Below the pieces are notes generated by a model. That model searched no databases. It saw only the letters and a list, made by a program, of their open reading frames with translations, and was not told the origin of the DNA. 7,438 bases of DNA from Clostridia bacterium (lineage in GTDB: Bacteria; Bacillota; Clostridia; Christensenellales; CAG-1252). This document shows positions 1-6,006 of the stretch, piece after piece. Both the position numbers and the translations under genes were made by a program. Location of the stretch: assembly GCA_017455385.1 (NCBI GenBank), contig JAFTBD010000156.1:1-7438 (forward strand). Reading direction: 5' to 3'. Position 1 is the stretch's first letter, and each line of letters starts with the position of its first letter.

Positions 1-12
1 GAGAGTAACCAT
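1..12 (-). CDS. Start of the next phage gene, probably major capsid protein (partial)
   Basis: Only the first four codons (Met-Val-Thr-Leu) lie in the window; the gene continues past its left edge. An ATG on the minus strand at 12-10 is preceded by a perfect AGGAGG at 25-20 with a 7-nt gap. That ribosome-binding site is embedded in the last codons of the scaffold gene, whose TAA stop sits just before this ATG. The product cannot be read from four residues. Major capsid protein is inferred from the common phage order terminase, portal, scaffold or protease, capsid. Confidence 0.6.
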
Positions 13-13
13 T

Positions 14-655
14 TTATATCCTCCTGTCTTTTAACATTTTCTCCATCATGGCTCCCGCCTCTTCGATGCTCCTCGCTCTCGAAGGGAGTATGATCGCGGC
101 GCTCCCGCCATGCGGGATCGTTTTCGGAGCGTCGCCGAGCGGAGAGAGTTCCCGCAGGTAGTCTTCGATGACCTTGTCGCGAACCTTGCCGTTCGAGAGA
201 ACGTACCTGTCGAGAAATTCTCCGTCTTCCATCATGCTTTCGGGCGTTCTGTAGTGCTTCGCCACCGCTCTCCCGAGCGCGACTTCCAAGCATCCGCTTT
301 GCTTCGCGAGCTCGGGATCCTCTTTCAGCACCTCGCTGATCTCGGCGGCGTATTCCCGCGCGATCGGATATCTCTCCACGAAGTCAGCTACTCTATCATC
401 CCATTCTTCTCCGGCGTACAGAGGAGCTGATCCATCCGCCTCACTTGCCGCGGGCGGCGTCTCACTTCTCGCTTCCAACGCTCTCAACTGCTGACATTTC
501 TTCGTGAATTCCGATTGCAAACTGTTATACGCCTTGAGTAGCTCTTCACTATTCGCGAACTTACCTACGGAGACGGTGCTTTCGTTATCCGTCGCACTCT
601 CATCGGAATGCGTTTCTTCGGGCAAAATAGCCGTTTGTTCCATATTTTCCTGCAT
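14..655 (-). CDS. Phage scaffolding-like protein
   Basis: This 213-aa acidic, soluble protein probably acts as the internal scaffold on which capsid subunits assemble before DNA packaging. It begins with a low-complexity Glu/Ser/Thr/Asp-rich stretch (about residues 1-30). A short helix-forming segment typical of phage scaffold-like proteins follows (GKFANSEELLKAYNSLQSEF, about 31-50) and runs into a charged, coiled-coil-like region. A helical middle comes next, and the tail (about 195-213) is charged and helical, as in scaffolds that bind coat protein. No serine-protease signature is seen, so a protease fusion is unlikely. The start is well supported: AGGAGG is 5 nt upstream of the ATG. The gene lies 12 nt after the portal gene and ends 1 nt before the next ATG, so it is part of one operon. 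The call rests on composition, the N-terminal motif and position between portal and the presumed capsid gene. Confidence 0.7.
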   Translation of the reverse strand: MQENMEQTAILPEETHSDESATDNESTVSVGKFANSEELLKAYNSLQSEFTKKCQQLRALEARSETPPAASEADGSAPLYAGEEWDDRVADFVERYPIAREYAAEISEVLKEDPELAKQSGCLEVALGRAVAKHYRTPESMMEDGEFLDRYVLSNGKVRDKVIEDYLRELSPLGDAPKTIPHGGSAAIILPSRARSIEEAGAMMEKMLKDRRI

Positions 656-667
656 AATTACCTCCTT

Positions 668-2536
668 TTATCGCGCCGAAGCGCTATTCTCCATTTCTCT
701 CACAATGGCTTTCTTACGTTTATGATCGCGGATGTGCGCGAGCATCCTTTCTTTCGCCTTCTCGTCGAGGGCGTATTCTTTCGAGACGACGGCTTTGACG
801 TGCTCATTGAGGTGCAGATCGTCATCATCCACTTCCTCAACGGCGATCGCGCCTTCTTTCACCGCTTCATTCTCCTCTTTCGCCTTCTTGACGTGGAGGT
901 CGTCCACCTCGCGTGCGCTCTCCCAGTTGCCGAAACCGAGCATCTCCAAGACCTTCTGCTTATTCGCAGAGGACAAACGCCCGTTCTCGTCGCCGAGGAT
1001 GCCGAGCTCGAGAAGCCGAATGACCATATTCCTTCTCGACACGGTGGACTCCAAAATGTCGCTGTTTGCGTCGAAGACCACGTCGTCCGAGCTGATGTCG
1101 TTACGGTCGAAATACCTGAGCTCGATCTCGCCGTTCTCCCCCGCGATACGCTTCATCCTCGCCCGCACCGCGAATTGTTTATAGAGGCGCAAGACCTGCT
1201 TCGCCACTTCCTTCACCGCCGAGCGCACCTCGGTCGCGGTCATAGAGAGACGGGATTCGTCCTGCTCCATCAAGAGAGCGATCGCCTTCGCGCTGGTATT
1301 GGTGGAGGGCGCCTGCGAATACTTCATCAAGTCGCTGATACCGCTGATGATGGTGAATTCATCGAGGAGCCTCTCCTCTTCTCGGACGAGCTCGGTGGGC
1401 ACGGAACCGAGTTCGAGCATCTGCGGCATCCTGCCTCCCTGCCTGACGATGAGCACCTTGCCGGGCGAGAGTCCGTCCTCTTCGAGATCCTCCACGTCGA
1501 GGCTCCCGTCTTCCACCGCGAGTACCCCCATCGTCATACGATTCAGGTACTCGTGCTTGCGATTCTTCACCGCGTTGAAGGCGCGTTGGATGGGGATCAT
1601 CCTCTCGACGATGGACGTCCCGAAGAAACTCCCCGGCGCCACCATCGATGTCTGTTTGGCGAAAGGATAGCCGCGAGTGCCTCCCTCTTTATTGACGTAA
1701 GGAAGTTTGTCGTCATAGACGACTTTGTCCCCCGCCACGATGACCAGCCTGCCCTCGGGATAGCTTCCGTTCGGGCGTTCATAGCGCTCGATGACCATCG
1801 CGTGGTGGTCGAGATCGGCATTCGCCAGCCCCTGCACGTATCCCGTATAGCCGAGCCCGCCGATCGTCCTGCCGCCCGTGACGGTGAATCCCGTCAGATC
1901 CTCTTTCGGCACTTCGACGCCCCAAATATCTTTGATCTCCTCCACCGTATAGGCTTTGGCATGGATGATACTGCGGCAGTCGTCCACGTGCATATTGGTC
2001 ACGCTGTCGGGGTAAATGTCGAAAGGCGACACGACCTCGATAGCGACGTCCCCGTCGTAAATGTCTCCGTCTTCCGTCCTGCCGACGCGCTTTCCCTTCG
2101 TGGTATCCCACGTCACCTTATAGATCGCGGTGCCGGTCACCTCGCTCCACATACACGCCTCGCCGACAAGCTGTTGCAAATCGCACTCATTGAAGACCGA
2201 ATTCATGATCTTGCCGGAGAATGCCGCGGCGGACTTGTCCGATTCATCCGACGTCAAGGGGCGCACCGACATACCGAGCTTAATGGATCCGAGCTTGGAG
2301 ATACGGGTCTCCAAGATGGTGGCGGTGTGGTTATACACCTCACGCTGTTGCCAGAAATACTGCTTGCCGTAATCCTCGATGCTGCCATTCTGTCCGATCT
2401 CGCAATACTGGTTGCCCATCACGTAATTCAGGTTCAGTCGCCATTGCATTTCGAGACTGCGTCTCTGTTCGCGGCGCCTCTCGAAGTCCTCTCTGACCTC
2501 GCTGACGAGATCCGCGTTATCCACCTTATTTCTCAT
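668..2536 (-). CDS. Phage portal protein (large, P22/podovirus-like type)
   Basis: This 622-aa protein is the likely portal, the ring at one capsid vertex through which DNA is packaged and to which terminase docks. Supporting features in order are: an N-terminal charged helix with QW at 31-32; GTAIYKVTWD at about 135-144; SPFDIYPDS at about 170-178, a motif seen in this portal type; and FGTSIVERMIPIQRAFNAVK at about 305-324, the conserved stem helix region. A Ser/Thr/Ala-rich helical segment follows at about 397-440 (ISGISDLMKYSQAPSTNTSA and onward). The C-terminal tail has HLNEHV at 575-580 and HIRDH at 601-605, preceded by an acidic stretch. The length fits the large portals of P22-like podoviruses better than the roughly 400-500 aa HK97 type, but morphology cannot be fixed from this alone. 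The start has AGGAGA about 9 nt upstream and overlaps the end of the preceding small gene by 11 nt, implying translational coupling. The reading frame is intact. Confidence 0.88.
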   Translation of the reverse strand: MRNKVDNADLVSEVREDFERRREQRRSLEMQWRLNLNYVMGNQYCEIGQNGSIEDYGKQYFWQQREVYNHTATILETRISKLGSIKLGMSVRPLTSDESDKSAAAFSGKIMNSVFNECDLQQLVGEACMWSEVTGTAIYKVTWDTTKGKRVGRTEDGDIYDGDVAIEVVSPFDIYPDSVTNMHVDDCRSIIHAKAYTVEEIKDIWGVEVPKEDLTGFTVTGGRTIGGLGYTGYVQGLANADLDHHAMVIERYERPNGSYPEGRLVIVAGDKVVYDDKLPYVNKEGGTRGYPFAKQTSMVAPGSFFGTSIVERMIPIQRAFNAVKNRKHEYLNRMTMGVLAVEDGSLDVEDLEEDGLSPGKVLIVRQGGRMPQMLELGSVPTELVREEERLLDEFTIISGISDLMKYSQAPSTNTSAKAIALLMEQDESRLSMTATEVRSAVKEVAKQVLRLYKQFAVRARMKRIAGENGEIELRYFDRNDISSDDVVFDANSDILESTVSRRNMVIRLLELGILGDENGRLSSANKQKVLEMLGFGNWESAREVDDLHVKKAKEENEAVKEGAIAVEEVDDDDLHLNEHVKAVVSKEYALDEKAKERMLAHIRDHKRKKAIVREMENSASAR

Positions 2537-2774
2537 CGTTCTCTCTCCTTTTGATCGCTTTCTTGATCATGTTGTCGGGGCTCTTCGGCACCAATACTTT
2601 GCCGATGGCGACATACAGCGCTTTCAGGCAATCCTCGCAGATATACGTCCCGCCCGCCTCGCGTCGCCAAGGCAGATGTGCTTTCGCCCCACCGGACGAA
2701 ATGCTGTACGACGCGATATTTTTACACAGTCCCATATCGCATCGCGCTCTAACGTTCAGTTTCACCAGTTCCAT
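2526..2774 (-). CDS. Small four-cysteine (zinc-ribbon-like) phage protein
   Basis: This 82-aa protein is of unknown function. It has two cysteine pairs, C12-x4-C17 (CDMGLC) and C46-x2-C49 (CEDC), separated by 28 residues. That spacing suits a single zinc ribbon, so metal binding is plausible but unproven. The C-terminus is basic (KKAIKRR). The gene is tightly embedded: its first 26 bases overlap the end of the upstream gene, and its last 11 bases overlap the portal start. A GGAGGA motif lies upstream of the ATG. The overlaps on both sides show it belongs to the phage head operon. It lies where small connector or packaging accessory proteins are often found, but no specific role can be assigned. 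Confidence 0.75.
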   Translation of the reverse strand: MELVKLNVRARCDMGLCKNIASYSISSGGAKAHLPWRREAGGTYICEDCLKALYVAIGKVLVPKSPDNMIKKAIKRRENDEK

Positions 2775-3027
2775 CTTTCATCTCCTCCAATACTTTCAGT
2801 AGTCTTACTTTCTCGCTCTCCAATTCGTCGTCGCTCATCTTTTCGAGGCTCTCCCCCTCCGAGATGAACTCCAGATACGCTTTCAGAGCGGCTATGTCCG
2901 GCGGGTAATGCTTGGTCGTGACTTTCTTCTTCACTACGTCGCCCTCGGGCGAATACTCCAACGTTTTCTCATTCACGGTGTAGCCGACCGCCTTCTTGTA
3001 TAAAGAACGCACTATTTTTTCGTCCAT
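2749..3027 (-). CDS. Small phage protein resembling the C-terminal part of small terminase subunits
   Basis: This 92-aa protein has no assigned function. Its first half (AVGYTVNEKT at 13-22, then a charged segment, KKKVTTKH at 33-40 and YPPDIAALKAYL at 41-52) matches the pattern I associate with the region after the helix-turn-helix in small terminase (TerS) proteins: a GY motif, a K/E/T-rich strand and PPD followed by an A-x-x-x-x-L helix. The second half (about 62-85, SDDELESEKVRLLKVLEEMK) is a charged helix, possibly a coiled coil. The DNA-binding N-terminal domain of TerS is absent, so this may be an oligomerisation-only relative or an unrelated small head-operon protein. The start follows a GTGGAGAT sequence with an unusually short gap to the ATG. 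The gene begins 53 nt after the terminase stop, beyond a terminator-like hairpin, and overlaps the next gene by 26 nt. Confidence 0.7.
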   Translation of the reverse strand: MDEKIVRSLYKKAVGYTVNEKTLEYSPEGDVVKKKVTTKHYPPDIAALKAYLEFISEGESLEKMSDDELESEKVRLLKVLEEMKDGTGETER

Positions 3028-3053
3028 ATCTCCACTTCCGTTCCTTCGGCAAG

Positions 3054-3080
3054 AAAAAAGTCCTCAAGAGAAGACCTTTT
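3054..3080 (-). terminator. Terminator-like hairpin just after the terminase gene
   Basis: On the minus strand, directly after the terminase TAG stop, the sequence folds into AAAAGGTCTTC, a TCTT loop and GAGGACTTTTT: 11 pairs including two G-U wobbles, ending in a run of six T. This has the form of an intrinsic terminator. The 26 nt between it and the next start codon show no recognisable promoter. Downstream head genes therefore need read-through, antitermination or a promoter that I cannot recognise. Confidence 0.65.
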
Positions 3081-4526
3081 CTACACCTTGCCTTGTCGCT
3101 TCCGTATCGCGATCAATCTGTTTTTATATTTCTCCCACGGCGGCTCCTCCCGCTTCGGAAGGCGCTTCGCCTGCGGCTTGCTCATCAGGTAATAACGCAG
3201 TTCGTCCATCGCGTGGTCGTCCTCCTTCACGGGGAGATCGCCGTTTCCCCAATGATACCCTTTGATCTCGCGGATCATATGCACGCAGTTACGGAAGATG
3301 ACGATGCGGGGCGGACGCGCTTTGAATCGTTCCTTCACCGCCGCGATACCCGACCACATATCCTTATTCACGTTCGTGTCGCAGAGGATATCTTTCTCGT
3401 AAAACAGGTCGGCGACCGACTTCAGGGACGCGAGCGTCCGTTGGCTCGCCGCCGAGTCGATGATACACCGCAGTCGTCCGTTTCGGTCGCGGTGCCAGCC
3501 GAGAGCGTCCGCGATCTCCTTGATCCGCGCGGCGTGATAGTCCACGTCCCTCTCCCGCTCGTAATGCTCCGCGATGACGTAGACGTTCCCGTCATAGTCC
3601 ACAGCGTAGAAATGCGCCGACAAGGGGTTATGCAATCCGGGGTCGATCGAGATGGTGTCGTACCATTCTTTCGGCACCTCGAAAGGGTCGACGACGTGGA
3701 TGCTCTCATCGAATTCCGGATAGACGAGTCCGCCGTCCTCCGAGAATTTGCCGTAACGCCTGTTTTCCACGCTCTCTCGGTCGAGGGCGCCGGTCAGGAG
3801 CTCGATCTCCTCTTTGTCGAGGAAAGGATTGTCCGCCCACTCCATCGTGATGCACCATATCTCGGGGTTCTGCCGTTTATTGAGATAGATCTCGTCGTAG
3901 ACGAAGGTGCGACCTTTGAGTGGGGTCATCGTGCCCCATATCTCCCCTTTTCGGTCCATCACGCGCATCACGCATTCCTCATATACGTCTTTCGGCGGTT
4001 CCTCGTCGAACCACACGAAGTCAAGGGACGCGCCTTGGAATTTCTCCCGTCCTTGGTCTGCACTCTTGAAGCCGATGCGGGACACGCCGCCGAAAACGTT
4101 CTTGACGGTGATATAATCGATGACGCCACCCTCGGGGCTGCTTTTTCTCCCGGATTGCATGGTCACGTCCACGATCCATTCGGGGCGCAGATAAGATAAT
4201 ATCTTGCTCTGCGACACTTCCCGCTGTACCTCGTAGGTCGGGGACACCACCCAGCCGCAGACGTTCTCCCGATTCTCCCTGTAGGGATGGATGCCGCGCG
4301 CCCACCATACCGCTTCGACGGCGCCGCATTCCGTCTTCCCGCTGCGGTTCCCGCCGAAGACCCAACGATTTCGTTTGCGACATCGGTGAAAAGTCATCTG
4401 CTTCTCGTGCACCTTCTCCCCCGTATTGTATTTGGCGAGCTTATCATGCGCGGCGCGAAACGCCTGCAAGCGCTCGATGGCTCTCAATCGCCGCACGATC
4501 TCCTCGGTTTTGCTCTTATTCTCCAT
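3081..4526 (-). CDS. Phage terminase large subunit (packaging ATPase and nuclease)
   Basis: This 481-aa protein is the motor that drives DNA into the prohead and cuts the concatemer. The ATPase domain has a clear Walker A, FGGNRSGKT (57-65), and a Walker B, LDFVWFDEE (168-176), with catalytic Glu after Asp174. The coupling motif GTMTP is at 198-202. The C-terminal RNase H-like nuclease has its expected acidic residues: D295 in SIDPG, D357 in CIIDS, and DDHAMDE at 436-442. All key residues are present and the length is typical, so the enzyme should be active. It belongs to the Terminase_6-like family in general form. The ATG has AGGTGG 6 nt upstream. The gene stands apart from its neighbours: terminator-like hairpins lie just upstream and just downstream on the same strand, unlike the overlapping genes that follow. 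No conventional small terminase gene lies beside it. Confidence 0.95.
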   Translation of the reverse strand: MENKSKTEEIVRRLRAIERLQAFRAAHDKLAKYNTGEKVHEKQMTFHRCRKRNRWVFGGNRSGKTECGAVEAVWWARGIHPYRENRENVCGWVVSPTYEVQREVSQSKILSYLRPEWIVDVTMQSGRKSSPEGGVIDYITVKNVFGGVSRIGFKSADQGREKFQGASLDFVWFDEEPPKDVYEECVMRVMDRKGEIWGTMTPLKGRTFVYDEIYLNKRQNPEIWCITMEWADNPFLDKEEIELLTGALDRESVENRRYGKFSEDGGLVYPEFDESIHVVDPFEVPKEWYDTISIDPGLHNPLSAHFYAVDYDGNVYVIAEHYERERDVDYHAARIKEIADALGWHRDRNGRLRCIIDSAASQRTLASLKSVADLFYEKDILCDTNVNKDMWSGIAAVKERFKARPPRIVIFRNCVHMIREIKGYHWGNGDLPVKEDDHAMDELRYYLMSKPQAKRLPKREEPPWEKYKNRLIAIRKRQGKV

Positions 4527-4545
4527 ATCTCGCCACCTTTCCCGT

Positions 4546-4573
4546 AAAAAAAGGCACGCAAGCGCACCCTTTT
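4546..4573 (-). terminator. Terminator-like hairpin upstream of the terminase gene
   Basis: On the minus strand AAAAGG pairs with CCTTTT. An inner TGCG/CGTG stem (two G-U wobbles) closes a CTTG loop, with one bulged G and a run of seven T at the 3' end. It would stop transcripts that arrive from the SOS-controlled regulator gene before they enter the terminase gene, whose ATG lies 20 nt further on. The stem also occupies the -35 area of the divergent gene at 4590. It may be a regulated site rather than an absolute stop. Confidence 0.6.
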
Positions 4574-4577
4574 ATCC

Positions 4578-4583
4578 TATAAT
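4578..4583 (+). promoter_or_regulatory. Perfect -10 box (TATAAT) six bases before a start codon
   Basis: TATAAT at 4578-4583 lies 6 nt before the ATG at 4590, so a transcript starting the usual 7 nt downstream of the box would begin at the A of that ATG. There is no Shine-Dalgarno sequence in the gap. This points to a leaderless mRNA. The weak point is the lack of a recognisable -35 (bases about 4555-4560 read CACGCA). Confidence 0.45.
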
Positions 4584-4589
4584 TGCCCT

Positions 4590-5372
4590 ATGCGACGCAT
4601 CCTCACCATTCTCGCGGCGAGCGTCATCGCCTTCGCCTGTCTGCCTATCCATGCCTTCGCGCACGCCTCCGCCGCCGAATATCTTCGCGTGGGCGGGGAC
4701 AACGTATCTTTATACGCCGACAAACTGGTGCCTGCGGCTCTATTCACCATCCCGAAGACCTTCTACGTCAAGGTGATCTCCCTCTCCTATACCCCCGACT
4801 ATCACGTCGTCGAATATAACGGGGTGCGTGGACTGGTGAAAGCGTCCGACGTTGGGAGCGACACCGTCTCGGACGTCGCGAATCCCTATTATACCGCACA
4901 GACCGTCACCGCTCACGTCAATACCTGCCTCTACACCGCGCCGAGTTTCACCGCTGAAACGGCGATCTCCGCGAGCGGACTCTCCCTCACCTATCTCGGG
5001 AAGGTGAATGGGGACAAAGGCTCCTACGATACCGCCGTGTGGTTCGCGGTGCTATACGCCAACGAGATGTATTATCTGCATTGTTCGCTGACCAATAACC
5101 TCAGTCTCCTCGAGAGCACCTTCGCCCCCATCCATCCAAATAGCGTCGTCGAGACGAGCGTCCCCGCAAGCGAGGAAGGGACCGCCTCGAAGAGCGAGGA
5201 ACGGAGCGGCGGCGTGGATATCCTCAGGATCCTCCTCATCGTGGGGATGATCGTGCCCCTCGTCGTCATCCTATTCCTGCTCTTCAAGCCTCGGAAACGT
5301 CACGCGGCTACGCGGAAGCGCGGTCGTCCTTATCGCGACGAGGACGACTACGACGATTACTACGGAGGGTGA
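4590..5372 (+). CDS. Exported, membrane-anchored protein with SH3-like repeats
   Basis: This 260-aa protein probably faces the cell envelope. It has a signal peptide (about 1-28, RR, hydrophobic core, cleavage likely after AHASA). Two related extracellular segments follow (about 31-90 and 105-170), each with a bacterial SH3-like pattern: V/T-x-LY followed by short beta strands and a closing Val/Leu. A Ser/Glu/Pro-rich linker (about 183-209) leads to one membrane helix (about 210-232, ILRILLIVGMIVPLVVILFL). The cytoplasmic tail is first strongly basic (KPRKRHAATRKR), then acidic and Tyr-rich (DEDDYDDYYGG). It may bind cell-wall peptide or glycan, but this is inference from the fold. The gene is oriented against the phage genes, sits between the regulator and terminase genes, and overlaps the regulator tail-to-tail by 65 bp. 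No ribosome-binding site precedes it. It may be a moron-like cargo gene or a host gene caught in the cluster; such architectures are common in Firmicutes. Confidence 0.8.
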   Translation: MRRILTILAASVIAFACLPIHAFAHASAAEYLRVGGDNVSLYADKLVPAALFTIPKTFYVKVISLSYTPDYHVVEYNGVRGLVKASDVGSDTVSDVANPYYTAQTVTAHVNTCLYTAPSFTAETAISASGLSLTYLGKVNGDKGSYDTAVWFAVLYANEMYYLHCSLTNNLSLLESTFAPIHPNSVVETSVPASEEGTASKSEERSGGVDILRILLIVGMIVPLVVILFLLFKPRKRHAATRKRGRPYRDEDDYDDYYGG

Positions 5373-5883
5373 TCTCCCCGAAAGGAGCGATATTCGTTCG
5401 CTTGACCGCCTGATTGACGCGGGCGACTTCATCGTCTTCGTCGATGACACGTTTCAGCATTGCCGAGAAGAGGGGCTCATCCCCGAATTCTTTCAAAATG
5501 TGCTTCTTATCGTAGCCCATCTTCTCCAAGACAGCGGCGAGCGCCGAGACCCCCGTTTGGAGCCGTCGATACACCGTACGCAACGGGATCTCCCCTTCCG
5601 AGGCAATGACAGCCGCGCTCTTTCCGTCCATAAAGCGGGCACGAAGCAGCGGCATTCGTCCGCCCGTCCCCGCCTCCAAAATATTCTTTATCCTATATAA
5701 TCCGCTTCTGCGAGCGTTGTATTTCATGATCTTTTCGTACAGTCTCATCTGTTCATCCATAAAAACGGCGTAATATCCATCCGCGACGCATTTCTCTGTC
5801 ATACGCGTGAGCGTATCGCACATATCGTCTATATACGGATAGCATTCGAGTAGCGCTTTCACGACCAATTCTCTGTCTTCCAT
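5308..5883 (-). CDS. Sigma-70 region 4-like regulator (probable late-gene activator)
   Basis: This 191-aa protein has a helix-turn-helix at about 79-118 (LLRARFMDGKSAAVIASEGE, then IPLRTVYRRL) of the kind found in sigma-70 region 4 and in phage sigma-like regulators of the DUF1492/ArpU/Xpf sort. The N-terminal 78 residues are helical and charged and lack a recognisable sigma region 2, so it may act as an activator rather than a complete sigma factor. The C-terminus (about 175-191) is basic and probably disordered. The start is firm: AGGAGG 5 nt before the ATG. A strong promoter with a LexA box lies just upstream, so production should be induced by DNA damage. It is first in the phage module, where small terminase genes often lie, and a DNA-binding TerS role is the main alternative. 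Its last 65 bp overlap the convergent membrane-protein gene. Confidence 0.75.
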   Translation of the reverse strand: MEDRELVVKALLECYPYIDDMCDTLTRMTEKCVADGYYAVFMDEQMRLYEKIMKYNARRSGLYRIKNILEAGTGGRMPLLRARFMDGKSAAVIASEGEIPLRTVYRRLQTGVSALAAVLEKMGYDKKHILKEFGDEPLFSAMLKRVIDEDDEVARVNQAVKRTNIAPFGEITLRSNRRSRPRRDKDDRASA

Positions 5884-5920
5884 GTTGACCTCCTATTCTG
5901 AATTTTTGCGATGAGTAATA

Positions 5921-5934
5921 CGAACATATGTTCA
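5921..5934. promoter_or_regulatory. LexA (SOS) operator
   Basis: The sequence CGAACATATGTTCA contains the perfect palindrome GAACATATGTTC (5922-5933) and matches 13 of 14 bases of the Gram-positive (DinR-type) LexA box CGAACATATGTTCG. It covers the expected transcription start of the minus-strand promoter at 5942-5969, a classic position for repression. Binding by LexA should keep the regulator gene off until DNA damage triggers LexA cleavage. Confidence 0.85.
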
Positions 5935-5941
5935 CAATCCA

Positions 5942-5969
5942 ACTATAACATATCTCTTCGGAAAGTCAA
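5942..5969 (-). promoter_or_regulatory. Sigma-A type promoter of the sigma-like regulator gene
   Basis: On the minus strand a TTGACT -35 (5969-5964) and a TATAGT -10 (5947-5942) are separated by 16 bp. The -10 is extended by TG one base upstream (TGTTATAGT). The expected start is near 5935, within the LexA box, and gives a leader of about 50 nt before the regulator ATG at 5883. Confidence 0.8.
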
Positions 5970-6006
5970 TCCGTGTGTGCCAGAAAAATCCCATTTCGCG
6001 AAAAAG

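Noticed and set aside
608..2554. A 648-codon open frame on the + strand opposite the portal gene
   Set aside because: It mirrors the portal gene, is rich in Arg/His/Leu as expected for an antisense frame of GC-rich codons, and shows no recognisable domain. The portal frame has clear family motifs and a good ribosome-binding site.
3093..4199. A 368-codon + strand open frame opposite the terminase gene
   Set aside because: It lies wholly within the terminase gene, whose ATPase and nuclease motifs are intact. The antisense protein has shadow-like composition.
5372..5388. CTCC-ccgaaa-GGAG as a terminator for the membrane-protein gene
   Set aside because: The stem is only 4 bp and no T-run follows.
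5753..5935. A 60-codon minus-strand frame overlapping the LexA box
   Set aside because: It is out of frame with the sigma-like gene, would start inside the operator and has no supporting ribosome-binding site.
5994..6003. The 10-bp palindrome TTTCGCGAAA
   Set aside because: It is perfect but short and isolated, and is not tied to any promoter element I can identify, so chance is likely.
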